Shown here: one piece after another, positions 54,596-62,984 of the stretch
Position numbering within the stretch: the stretch's first letter is position 1
How the letters are laid out: the number at the start of each line of letters is the position of its first letter
From: Streptomyces sp. Edi4
GTDB lineage: Bacteria; Actinomycetota; Actinomycetes; Streptomycetales; Streptomycetaceae
Assembly: GCF_040253615.1 (NCBI RefSeq)
Contig: NZ_JBEJGY010000004.1
Location: forward strand, 2,356,001-2,420,000
Direction: 5' to 3'
DNA length: 64,000 nt
Made by a program: the position numbers and the translations under genes
The notes under the pieces: generated by a model
Databases searched by the model: none
What the model was told of the DNA's origin: nothing
What the model saw: the letters and a program-made list of their open reading frames with translations, nothing else

Positions 54596-55030
54596 ATGAC
54601 AACAGACGTGGATAATCCCACTCCAGAAGAAAAGCAGAATTGGATCGCGCTCTGCGCCATACGATACTGTGTGACATTCGTGATCGGATGGATTGTGACG
54701 GCAGCTGTCGGTCCGCCGGGGCAGGACCCGCACCAGCCCGGGAGATTCGCAGAAATGTCGAGGTGGGCGTCGTTCAAAGACTACATGTCCGCATGTCCCG
54801 CGATGTTCCTGCTGATCGCCGTCCCCTCCGTGGTCATTATCATGTGCATGGGGTATCGAGGCCAGAAGATGCCTATCGAGCAGCTTCGAGTCACAACGGG
54901 CGTTCTCCTCATGCTCCCCCTTTGGGTCATGCTGTTTTCCGGCGCGTTGCTCCCACTGATTGTCCAAGCGGCATTCCAGGGGATCTTCGCTGCCACGATG
55001 CCGGCACCTTTGGCTCCGAGACAGGATTGA
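54596..55030 (+). CDS. Small membrane protein, candidate immunity to the Rhs tip
   Basis: 144 aa from ATG 54596, 6 bp after the Rhs stop. Three hydrophobic stretches: CAIRYCVTFVIGWIVTAAVG, CPAMFLLIAVPSVVIIMCMGY and VTTGVLLMLPLWVMLFSGALLPLIV. GC content is well below the chromosomal level. Position directly behind a polymorphic toxin tip is where immunity genes lie; membrane immunity proteins usually counter pore-forming or envelope-targeting toxins. No family is recognised. Ends at a rho-independent terminator. Confidence 0.75.
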   Translation: MTTDVDNPTPEEKQNWIALCAIRYCVTFVIGWIVTAAVGPPGQDPHQPGRFAEMSRWASFKDYMSACPAMFLLIAVPSVVIIMCMGYRGQKMPIEQLRVTTGVLLMLPLWVMLFSGALLPLIVQAAFQGIFAATMPAPLAPRQD

Positions 55031-55034
55031 TCCA

Positions 55035-55077
55035 GCCGGGGGCGGTCGTTGCCTCAACACCCGCCCCCGGCCGGTTT
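55035..55077 (+). terminator. Rho-independent terminator of the Rhs-immunity unit
   Basis: Perfect 11-bp stem GCCGGGGGCGG / CCGCCCCCGGC (55035-55045, 55061-55071) followed by CGGTTTT, one of few hairpins in the window with a T-tract. Confidence 0.88.
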
Positions 55078-56712
55078 TGCCCCCGCTCACGTCGGTCACG
55101 TGCGTGAGGCGCGCGTCGCCCGAAATTGGGTGACTTTCGAAAAATCAAGGGGTGCGCCTCAGTGATTCCTGCGAGTGCTGCCGGGCCTCTGCGAGGGAGC
55201 ATTCCGCTCCACCGGATACAATTTCGGGGCGTGTTCTTGCGCTCAACCTCTGAACAATGCACATGGCGCAGCCTCTGAAAACTGCTCCCGCGCGTAGCCC
55301 AGGAGCCGGGCGAATCGCGGCAAGACCTGCTCCTCGGCGAAACGGAAGACCGCGTAATAGAAGAACGTGACGACGAGCGTGGGGACTCCGGTCCCGGCCG
55401 TCTCATCGAGTCCGATGCCATGCCGTGCCATGCCACAGAGCCACGGCGATGAGCCAGCCGATCGCAGCGGGCACAGCCGGCGTCGGTACTAGGCTTCCGG
55501 GCCGGGCCGGGGCGTCGTCGGCGTCGGATCTGGCCCAGGCCTGGTCGCGCTGGAAGTCCTCGGTGGTGCTGTCGGCCGGCCTCGCTCCAGTCTCGGGCGG
55601 GGTCGACCATGTAGTGGCGGCCGTCCCCCCTACGTACGAGCTGCTGGCCAAGGAGGAAAGGGGCGGGGCGAGTCATTGACCGTTCCCAGCCCACCCGACG
55701 CCGCGACGCACGGGGGCGCAGAGACGGCGGGGGTCTGCTTCCCGCCCGAGGAGTTGCCCTTGAGGTAGCGCGCGACGCGGGCGCGGAAGTCGTTCGAAGA
55801 AGGAGGGGTCGGGCTTGCCCGGCTGCCATTCCTCATGATCGATGACGAACCCGTCGCTCCGGCCGTGCGCCCGGCGCAGCTGCGGCGGCACAGGGGACTG
55901 CGGCGTCCACCTGGGCCTCGGGCAGACCTCTGGCCAAGGATCGCTGCCCTCGTCCGAGTTGATCAGCGCGGCGCCGTAGAAGCAGCTGCTGCCGTCGGTG
56001 TTCGCCTCGTTGTCGGCGCCGGGCGGGGCTCGTTCATCGATGACGGCCTGGAGGACGTCCGTCGCCGAGGCCGGCGTGGTCAGCACGGCCCGAACGGTGC
56101 GATCAGTGCCGTGATGGCCAATTGACGGTTGCCCCCCGTGTCCAGCCCTCCCGATCCTTGCGTACCTCGGCGACTTCACTTCCAGTGCTTTCAGCCACAG
56201 CTCGTCCGTGCGCCGGTCGGGCCTGTCCACACACAAGCACAGCCACTCTCGGTCAGCCCGAGGGCTCACCGCGTCCGCGGTGGCTGGTCCTCTTGGCATC
56301 GCCCACGCAACCAGCAAGGGCTCCTGTCTGTGACGCACGCCACGCTCAACGTGCGCGGCAGTGGGCACGGAACCTTGTCCGACCGGACCTTTGCTTTGCG
56401 TCGGCGACCTGGGCGACGTGCCCCTCGGGGATCAGAGGCCTTCCACCACGCTCCTGCGTGTCCCCGTCGACCGGGCGACCGGACCGGGACCTGGGGGCCT
56501 GGCCTCTCGGATCCCCCGCTCCGCCCACCGACCACGCCCCTCCATGAGACGGAGCGGCGCCCGACCCGGCCGCCTGGCCCCTGACGGGCGAAAAGCTCCT
56601 TCCCGCAGTCCTCGGGCCGCGCGTGAGGGAACAGCGAGAGCCGTCGAGGACCCGGCGGGTTCCTCCGGGAACGCCAAAGGCGCGGGTTAAAACGTTTCTG
56701 CGCAGGGAACTG
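55078..56712. other. Degenerate region without an intact gene
   Basis: 1.6 kb. Short minus-strand frames look protein-like but break: PAVPAAIGWLIAVALWHG (to about 55403) continues after a frame change as TLVVTFFYYAVFRFAEEQVLPRFARLLGYAREQF (to 55243). The stretch 56250-56700 has no plausible frame. It is probably eroded accessory DNA between the Rhs locus and the tRNA genes. Boundaries cannot be set by eye. Confidence 0.5.
55630..56230 (-). pseudogene. Frameshifted minus-strand gene fragment
   Basis: A frame containing VLQAVIDERAPPGADNEANTDG, YGAALINSDEGSDPWPEVCP and FVIDHEEWQPGKPDPSFF runs to about 55795, after which coding-like sequence goes on in another frame as DFRARVARYLKGNSSGGKQTPAV. 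This pattern suits a gene broken by an indel. The family is not recognised, and either part could be chance. Confidence 0.3.
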
Positions 56713-56713
56713 C

Positions 56714-56790
56714 TGGTGGGGCGGGTGGGACTCGAACCCACGGCCGACGGATTATGAGTCCGCTGCTCTAACCGGCTGAGCTACCGCCCC
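56714..56790 (-). tRNA. tRNA with CAU anticodon (elongator Met or Ile2)
   Basis: Full cloverleaf on the minus strand: acceptor GGGGCGG/CCGCCCC, D-arm TAGCTCAGCCGGTTAGAGC, anticodon loop CTCATAA, T-arm GTGGGTTCGAGTCCCAC; CCA is encoded (56716-56714). CAU can be elongator Met or, after lysidine modification, Ile; the GGACTCATAATCC stem resembles Ile2, but this is not decisive. Confidence 0.93.
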
Positions 56791-56955
56791 TTTACGGCGC
56801 GTCGCGCACATGTGTGCGCGCCGTCTGCCGCAGCATAGCCGCTCATACGATCTCCTGCCTCGGATGGTCGGCTTCGCACGCCCATGAGGACTTCGCGGGG
56901 ATCCCGGCGGTTCCACCGGATACGAAAAAGGACCCCGAAGGGTCCGATTCCGCTG

Positions 56956-57028
56956 CTCTCCCGACTGGACTCGAACCAGTAACCTGCCGGTTAACAGCCG
57001 GCTGCTCTGCCAATTGAGCTACAGGAGA
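56956..57028 (-). tRNA. tRNA-Asn (GUU), copy 1
   Basis: Acceptor TCTCCTG/CGGGAGA, D-arm TAGCTCAATTGGCAGAGCA, anticodon loop CTGTTAA (GTT), T-arm ACTGGTTCGAGTCCAGT. No encoded CCA. Differs from copy 2 only in the acceptor stem. Confidence 0.96.
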
Positions 57029-57033
57029 CCGAG

Positions 57034-57106
57034 CTCCCCCGACTGGACTCGAACCAGTAACCTGCCGGTTAACAGCCGGCTGCTCTGCCAATTGAGCTAC
57101 AGGGGA
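57034..57106 (-). tRNA. tRNA-Asn (GUU), copy 2
   Basis: Acceptor TCCCCTG/CGGGGGA; the remaining 59 nt are identical to copy 1, which follows it on the minus strand after 5 nt. The compensatory acceptor change (T-A to C-G pair) keeps pairing. Probably one tandem transcript; no CCA encoded. Confidence 0.96.
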
Positions 57107-57277
57107 ATGTCTCGTCGCCTCGAACGTACCCACCTGGGGTGACCCCGGGCGGCGTGCGTTCGCTGCGACACATACATTAGCGCAAGCAGGGGGGTGCTCC
57201 GCCAATCGGTTCCGCCCCGGGTGATCACGGGGCTGCGCGGGTAGGCGCGGCTCACACGCTAGGGAAGGGTGACCGCC

Positions 57278-57577
57278 ATGCGATACCGGCTCTCGTTCGC
57301 CGCCGGAATGGCTCTTGGATACGTGCTCGGGACCCGGGCCGGCCGCGAGCGCTACGAGCAGTTGAAGAAGTCCGCGCGCCAGGTGGCGCAGAACCCCGCC
57401 GTGCGCAACACCGCCGAGTCGGCCGCGCAGACCTCGCGGGACGTGGCGGGCAAGGCGTTCCACGCGGTGAGCGAGAAGGTCGGGGACAAGGTGCCGGCCT
57501 CCGTGGCCGGCCGGGTGCGCTCCCTGCGCGAGCGCGGTCAGGGCGGCGAGGACGACTGGGGCACCAGCAACACCTGA
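57278..57577 (+). CDS. YtxH-like small protein
   Basis: 99 aa from ATG 57278, with GGGAAGG upstream (GTG 57269 is an alternative). N-terminal YRLSFAAGMALGYVLGTRAGRERYEQLKK is the GYxxGxxxGRERYE start of YtxH-like proteins, a short hydrophobic helix and then an amphipathic tail (SARQVAQNPAVRNTAESAAQTSRDVAGKAF). Likely membrane-associated stress protein; function unknown. Confidence 0.85.
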   Translation: MRYRLSFAAGMALGYVLGTRAGRERYEQLKKSARQVAQNPAVRNTAESAAQTSRDVAGKAFHAVSEKVGDKVPASVAGRVRSLRERGQGGEDDWGTSNT

Positions 57578-57700
57578 CGCACCGGCAACACCTGACGCGC
57601 CGACGACGCCCGCGGCGCGGGACGCCGCCCTGGCCGGGCGGCAGCGTTGTCCCGGCCACTGCCGTCCCGGCCGCCCCGCCCGTGCGGCAGAATCGGGGCC

Positions 57701-59146
57701 ATGGGGATAGTCGCCGGTCTTGACAGTTCTTCCGCCTTCACGCGCATCGTCGTCTGCGACACGGACACGGGCGCCGTTCTGCGCCAGGGGTACGCCCCCC
57801 ACCCGGTCGAACCCAAGGCCACGGAGGTCGATCCGCAGGCGTGGCTGCTCTCGCTCGGGGAGGCGGCGAGCGGCGGGCTGCTCGAAGGGGTCGAGGCGAT
57901 CGGCGTCTCGGCCCAGCAGCACGGGCTGCTGCCGCTGGACGGCGCGGGCAATCTCGTACGTCCCGCGCTGACCGGCAACGACAAGCGGGCCCAGGTCTCC
58001 GCCGCCGATCTGGTGGACGGGCTCGGCAGCCGGGAGGCCTGGGCGCAGGCCGTGGGCTGTGTGCCGCAGGCCGCGCAGGCCGTGGCCAAGCTGCGCTGGA
58101 TCGCGCGCAACGAGCCGGAGGCCGCCAAGCGCACCGTCGGTGTCCTCCAGGCGCACGACTGGCTGGTGTGGCAGCTGCTCGGCCGGCCGGCCCGGCGCAC
58201 CACCGACCGGGGCGCCGCCTCCGGCACCGGCTACTGGTCGGCGGCCACCGGCTTCTACCGTCCCGATCTGGTCGAGCTCGCGCTCGGCCACCAGGTGGCG
58301 CTGCCGGAAGTGCTCGGGCCATCGGACGCGGCCGGCACCACCCCCGAGGGGCTGCTGATCTCGGCCGGTACGGGCGAGACGATGGCGGCCGCGTTCGGGC
58401 TCGGCGTCGGCGTGGGCGACGCGGTGGTCTCGCTCGGCGCCTCGGGTTCGGTCATGGCCGTGCACCACGAGGCGCTGGCCGATCCGAGCGGGATGATTAC
58501 GTCCTTCGCCGACGCGACGGGGATGCATCTGCCCGTCGTGCATACGAGCAATGCCGTCCGTGCCCTGCGCGGGACGGCGCAGATGCTCGGCGTCGACGAC
58601 CTCGCGGCCCTGAGCGAGCTCGCCCTCACCTCCACCCCCGGCGCCTGCGGTCTGGTCCTGCTGCCCTACCTGGAGGGCGAGCGCACCCCCCGCCTTCCGC
58701 ACGCCGCCGGCACGCTTTCGGGGCTGCGGCGCGAGTCGATGCAGCCGGAGCACCTGGCCAGGGCCGCCTTCGAGGGGATGCTCTGCTCGCTCGCCGACGC
58801 CCTGGACGTGCTGCGCGGGCGCGGCGTCGAGGTGCGGCGGGTCTTCCTGCTGGGCGCGGCGGCCGAACTGCCCGCCGTGCAGGCGGCGGCGCCCGCGATC
58901 TTCGGTACGCAGGTCGTCGTGCCGCAGCCCGCCGAGTACGCGGCGCTCGGCGCGGCCCGCCAGGCCGCCTGGGCGCTCGGGGTCGCCCGTGGCACGCTCG
59001 CCGCCCACACCCCGCCCGCCTGGCAGGGGGCGTCGGCGCAGGTCTTCGAGGCCGGTGAGGAACTGGCCGTGGGGCAGGCGGTCCGTCAGCAGTACGTCGC
59101 GACGCGTGACGAGATACACCCCGGCGCCTTCGGCCAGGGTGCTTGA
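57701..59146 (+). CDS. FGGY-family carbohydrate kinase (xylulokinase-like)
   Basis: 481 aa from ATG 57701 (MGIVAGLDSSSAFTRIVVCDTDTG). Phosphate-1 loop GLDSSSAFTRIVV, substrate-side GVSAQQHGLLPLD, and ADP-binding VSLGASGSVMAVH, LLPYLEGERTPRLP and AAFEGMLCSLADALDVLRGRG are as in xylulokinases. It phosphorylates a sugar with ATP; xylulose is the best guess, but no xylose isomerase gene is adjacent. CAGAAT lies 7 bp before the ATG, giving a probable leaderless start. Confidence 0.92.
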   Translation: MGIVAGLDSSSAFTRIVVCDTDTGAVLRQGYAPHPVEPKATEVDPQAWLLSLGEAASGGLLEGVEAIGVSAQQHGLLPLDGAGNLVRPALTGNDKRAQVSAADLVDGLGSREAWAQAVGCVPQAAQAVAKLRWIARNEPEAAKRTVGVLQAHDWLVWQLLGRPARRTTDRGAASGTGYWSAATGFYRPDLVELALGHQVALPEVLGPSDAAGTTPEGLLISAGTGETMAAAFGLGVGVGDAVVSLGASGSVMAVHHEALADPSGMITSFADATGMHLPVVHTSNAVRALRGTAQMLGVDDLAALSELALTSTPGACGLVLLPYLEGERTPRLPHAAGTLSGLRRESMQPEHLARAAFEGMLCSLADALDVLRGRGVEVRRVFLLGAAAELPAVQAAAPAIFGTQVVVPQPAEYAALGAARQAAWALGVARGTLAAHTPPAWQGASAQVFEAGEELAVGQAVRQQYVATRDEIHPGAFGQGA

Positions 59147-59225
59147 CGCGCGCCCGCCGTACGCTCTTTGCTATTCCTTTTGACTCCAGCGCGATAATCG
59201 CTTGAGCTTCCAGGGGTGGGGTGTC

Positions 59226-59256
59226 GCAAGATGGGGGGTCGAACCCCCGATCTTGC
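59226..59256. other. Long hairpin between the kinase and the ABC operon
   Basis: GCAAGAT-g-GGGGGT-cga-ACCCCC-g-ATCTTGC: 13 pairs with one G-G mismatch and a 3-nt loop (59226-59256). Read on the minus strand it contains GGGGGTTCGACCCCC, which looks like a tRNA T-arm, but the other arms are missing. Likely a terminator for the kinase gene or an attenuator for the exporter, whose GTG is 20 bp further. Confidence 0.6.
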
Positions 59257-59275
59257 CGACCCGGAGAGCCTGCGC

Positions 59276-61009
59276 GTGCTCATACGTCTCCTGCGGTCCC
59301 ACCTAGGGCCGTACAAGAAACCGATCGCCTTCCTGGTGCTGCTGCAACTCTTGCAGACCAGCGCCACCCTTTACCTGCCCACCCTGAACGCGAACATCAT
59401 TGACAACGGTGTCGTCAACGGTGACACGGGCTACATCCTGGGTCACGGCGGCATCATGATCGCCATCAGCCTCGTCCAGGTGCTGTGCAACATCGGTGCC
59501 GTCTTCTTCGGCGCCAGGACCGCGGCCGCGCTCGGGCGCGACGTCCGGGCCGCCGTCTTCGCGCGGGTGCAGTCCTTCTCGGCCCGCGAGGTCGGTCAGT
59601 TCGGGGCGCCGTCCCTGATCACCCGCACCACCAATGACGTCCAGCAGGTCCAGATGCTGGTCCTGATGACGTTCACCCTGATGGTGTCCGCGCCGATCAT
59701 GTGCGTCGGCGGCATCATCATGGCGCTCGGCCAGGACGTGCCGCTCTCGGCGGTGCTGCTCGCCGTCGTACCCGTCCTCGGCGTCGCGGTCTCGCTGATC
59801 GTGCGCCGGATGCGGCCGCTGTTTCGCACCATGCAGACCCGCCTGGACACCGTGAACCGGGTGCTGCGCGAGCAGATCACCGGCAACCGCGTGATCCGCG
59901 CCTTCGTGCGCGACGCCTACGAGCAGGACCGCTTCAAGGGTGCCAACACCGAGCTCACCGACGTCACACTCGCGACCGGCCGCCTGATGGCGCTGATGTT
60001 CCCGACGGTCATGACCGTCGTGAACGTCTCCTCGGTCGCCGTGGTCTGGTTCGGCGCGCACCGCATCGACAGCGGCGACATGCAGATCGGCCAGCTCACC
60101 GCGTTCCTGGCCTACCTCATGCAGATCGTGATGGCCGTGATGATGGCCACCTTCATGTTCATGATGGTGCCGCGCGCCGAAGTCTGCGCCGAACGCATCG
60201 AGGAAGTCCTCGCCACCGACACCAGTGTGGTGGCGCCCAGGAGCCCGGTGCTGGAACTGCGTCGGCACGGCCATCTGGAAGTGCGCGGCGCCGACTTCAA
60301 GTACCCCGGCGCCGAGGCGTCCGTACTGCGCGGCGTGGACCTGGTGGCAAGGCCCGGCGAGATCACCGCCGTCATCGGCTCGACGGGCAGCGGCAAGTCC
60401 ACGCTGCTCGGCCTCGTGCCGCGCCTGATGGACGCGACCGACGGGCAGGTCCTGGTCGACGGCGAGGACGTGCGCACCCTCGACCCCGTCCTGCTGGCCA
60501 AGACCGTCTCCCTCGTACCGCAGAAGCCGTACCTGTTCTCCGGCACCGTCGCCACCAACCTGCGCTACGGCAACCCCGACGCGAGCGACGACGAGCTCTG
60601 GCACGCCCTGGAAGTGGCGCAGGCCAAGGACTTCGTCTCCCGCCTCGACGGCGGCCTCGACGCGCCGATCGCGCAGGGCGGCACCAACGTCTCCGGCGGC
60701 CAGCGCCAACGGCTCGCCATCGCGCGCACCCTGGTCCAGCGCCCGGAGATCTACCTCTTCGACGACTCCTTCTCGGCGCTCGACTACGCCACCGACGCGG
60801 CGCTGCGCTCCGCGCTCGCCCGTGAGACCGCCGAGGCCACGGTCGTGATCGTGGCCCAGCGGGTCTCCACCATCCGCGAAGCCGACCGCATCATCGTCCT
60901 CGACGAGGGACGGGTCGTGGGGACCGGCCGCCATCACGAACTGATGGCCGACAACGAGACGTACCGGGAGATCGTGCTCTCCCAGCTGACGGAGGCTGAG
61001 GCGGCATGA
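59276..61009 (+). CDS. ABC exporter half-transporter, subunit A (degenerate Walker B)
   Basis: 577 aa from GTG 59276 (reads MLIRLLRSHLGPYKKPIAF); longer in-frame starts run into the hairpin. Six transmembrane helices, then the nucleotide-binding domain: Walker A GSTGSGKST, Q-loop VPQKPYLFSG, signature NVSGGQRQRL, Walker B YLFDDSFSALD, H-loop replaced by AQRVST. The catalytic Glu is Asp (DDS) and the switch His is Gln, as in the degenerate partner of heterodimeric exporters. The stop overlaps the start of the next gene (ATGA). Confidence 0.94.
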   Translation: MLIRLLRSHLGPYKKPIAFLVLLQLLQTSATLYLPTLNANIIDNGVVNGDTGYILGHGGIMIAISLVQVLCNIGAVFFGARTAAALGRDVRAAVFARVQSFSAREVGQFGAPSLITRTTNDVQQVQMLVLMTFTLMVSAPIMCVGGIIMALGQDVPLSAVLLAVVPVLGVAVSLIVRRMRPLFRTMQTRLDTVNRVLREQITGNRVIRAFVRDAYEQDRFKGANTELTDVTLATGRLMALMFPTVMTVVNVSSVAVVWFGAHRIDSGDMQIGQLTAFLAYLMQIVMAVMMATFMFMMVPRAEVCAERIEEVLATDTSVVAPRSPVLELRRHGHLEVRGADFKYPGAEASVLRGVDLVARPGEITAVIGSTGSGKSTLLGLVPRLMDATDGQVLVDGEDVRTLDPVLLAKTVSLVPQKPYLFSGTVATNLRYGNPDASDDELWHALEVAQAKDFVSRLDGGLDAPIAQGGTNVSGGQRQRLAIARTLVQRPEIYLFDDSFSALDYATDAALRSALARETAEATVVIVAQRVSTIREADRIIVLDEGRVVGTGRHHELMADNETYREIVLSQLTEAEAA

Positions 61010-62934
61010 GCGGGCCCGGTGGACGCATGATGATGGGCGGCGGCCCCGATCAGCGGTCGATGAACTTCAAGGACTCCGGAAAACGGCTGGTCAAACGGCT
61101 CGCACCGGAGAAGGCCACGCTGAGTGTGATGCTCCTCGCGGTCGTGTGCAGCGTCGGTCTCTCGGTGGTCGGGCCGAAGATCCTCGGCAAGGCGACCGAC
61201 CTGGTCTTCGCCGGGGTCGTCGGACGCAAGATCCCCGAGGGCGTCACCAAGGCGCAGGCCCTGGACGGCCTGCGCCACAAGGGCCAGGGCGGCCTCGCCG
61301 ACATGCTCTCCGGAGTGGACTTCCACCCCGGCCACGGCATCGACTTCGACGGCGTCGCACGTGTGCTGCTCGCGGCGCTCGCGGTGTACGTGGGCGCGGG
61401 GCTGCTCATGCTCGTGGCGACCCGGCTGTCCAACCGCGCCATCAACAAGACCGTGTTCCGCATGCGCGAGGACATCCAGAGCAAGCTGTCGCGGCTGCCG
61501 CTGTCCTACTTCGACAAGGCCAAGCGCGGTGAGGTGCTCAGCCGCGCCACCAACGACATCGACAACATCTCGCAGACGATGCAGCAGACGATGGGCCAGC
61601 TCATCAACTCGCTCCTGACCATCGTCGGCGTCCTGGTGATGATGTTCTGGATCTCCCCGCTGCTCGCCCTGGTGGCGCTGGTCACGGTGCCGCTGTCGAT
61701 CGTGGTCGCCACCAGGGTCGGCAAGCGCTCGCAGCCCCAGTTCGTCCAGCAGTGGAAGTCCACGGGCAAGCTGAACGCGCACATCGAGGAGATGTACACC
61801 GGGCACGCCCTGGTGAAGGTGTTCGGCCGCCAGCAGGAGTCGGCGCGGGCGTTCGCCGAGCAGAACGACGCGCTGTACGAGGCCTCGTTCAAGGCGCAGT
61901 TCAACAGCGGCGTCATGCAGCCCCTGATGATGTTCGTGTCCAACCTGAACTACGTCCTGGTGGCGGTCGTCGGTGGTCTTCGGGTCGCGACGGGCTCGCT
62001 GTCCATCGGTGACGTGCAGGCGTTCATCCAGTACTCGCGGCAGTTCTCGATGCCGCTGACCCAGGTCGCCTCCATGGCCAACCTGGTGCAGTCCGGCGTC
62101 GCCTCCGCCGAGCGGATCTTCGAACTCCTCGACGCCGACGAGCAGGAGCCGGACACCTCATCGCCCGAGCGCCCCGAGGTGGCGCGCGGCGCGGTCGCCC
62201 TGGAGCACGTGTCCTTCCGCTACGAGCCCGACAAGCCGCTCATCGAGGACCTGTCCTTGACGGTGGAGCCCGGGCACACGGTCGCCATCGTCGGCCCCAC
62301 CGGCGCCGGCAAGACGACCCTGGTCAATCTGCTCATGCGTTTCTACGAGGTCACCGGCGGCCGGATCACCCTGGACGGGGTGGACGCGGCGCGGATGACC
62401 CGCGAGGAGGTGCGGGCCGGCATCGGCATGGTGCTCCAGGACACCTGGCTGTTCGGCGGCACGATCGCGGACAACATCGCGTACGGCGCCCCGAAGGACG
62501 TGACCCGCGAGGAGATCGAGGAGGCGGCGAAGGCGGCCCACGCCGACCGCTTCATCCGTACGCTCCCCGAGGGCTACGACACCGTCATCGACGACGAGGG
62601 CTCCGGGGTCAGCGCGGGCGAGAAGCAGCTCATCACGATCGCGCGGGCGTTCCTGTCCGACCCGGTGATCCTGGTCCTCGACGAGGCGACGAGCTCGGTC
62701 GACACCCGCACGGAGGTGCTGATCCAGAAGGCGATGGCCCGGCTCGCGCACGGGCGTACGTCGTTCGTCATCGCGCACCGGCTCTCCACGATCCGGGACG
62801 CGGACGTGATCCTCGTGATGGAGGACGGCTCGATCGTCGAACAGGGCACGCACGACGAGCTGTTGGCGGCGGACGGCGCGTACGCCCGCCTGTACGCGGC
62901 CCAGTTCGCCCAGGCGGTCGCCGAAGTGGACTGA
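61006..62934 (+). CDS. ABC exporter half-transporter, subunit B (catalytic Walker B)
   Basis: 642 aa from ATG 61006. After an N-terminal Gly/Met stretch and six helices, with an extra approximately 60-residue loop between helices 1 and 2 (GVVGRKIPEGVTKAQALDG), the nucleotide-binding domain has Walker A GPTGAGKTT, signature SGVSAGEKQL (not SGGQ), Walker B ILVLDEATSSVD with the catalytic Glu, and H-loop IAHRLST. The intact site therefore pairs this Walker A/B with the partner's SGGQ. It exports lipid, peptide or drug substrates; specificity unknown. Confidence 0.95.
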   Translation: MSGPGGRMMMGGGPDQRSMNFKDSGKRLVKRLAPEKATLSVMLLAVVCSVGLSVVGPKILGKATDLVFAGVVGRKIPEGVTKAQALDGLRHKGQGGLADMLSGVDFHPGHGIDFDGVARVLLAALAVYVGAGLLMLVATRLSNRAINKTVFRMREDIQSKLSRLPLSYFDKAKRGEVLSRATNDIDNISQTMQQTMGQLINSLLTIVGVLVMMFWISPLLALVALVTVPLSIVVATRVGKRSQPQFVQQWKSTGKLNAHIEEMYTGHALVKVFGRQQESARAFAEQNDALYEASFKAQFNSGVMQPLMMFVSNLNYVLVAVVGGLRVATGSLSIGDVQAFIQYSRQFSMPLTQVASMANLVQSGVASAERIFELLDADEQEPDTSSPERPEVARGAVALEHVSFRYEPDKPLIEDLSLTVEPGHTVAIVGPTGAGKTTLVNLLMRFYEVTGGRITLDGVDAARMTREEVRAGIGMVLQDTWLFGGTIADNIAYGAPKDVTREEIEEAAKAAHADRFIRTLPEGYDTVIDDEGSGVSAGEKQLITIARAFLSDPVILVLDEATSSVDTRTEVLIQKAMARLAHGRTSFVIAHRLSTIRDADVILVMEDGSIVEQGTHDELLAADGAYARLYAAQFAQAVAEVD

Positions 62935-62948
62935 TCCGTCGGCGTGTC

Positions 62949-62979
62949 GGGGCCGGTGCGCGGTGGTGCCGGCCCCTTT
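62949..62979. terminator. Bidirectional terminator between ABC exporter and sigma factor
   Basis: GGGGCCGG / CCGGCCCC (62949-62956, 62969-62976) followed by TTT, between the convergent exporter and sigma-factor genes. Confidence 0.75.
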
Positions 62980-62984
62980 GCGTC

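Noticed and set aside
56843..59119. Minus-strand open frame with repeated SPVAQLAEQPAVNRQVTGSSPVG
   Set aside because: That repeat is the translation of the two tRNA-Asn genes, a well-known artefact; the rest is antisense to the FGGY kinase.
59226..59256. A tRNA gene at the hairpin
   Set aside because: Only a T-arm-like stem is present; acceptor, D and anticodon arms are missing.
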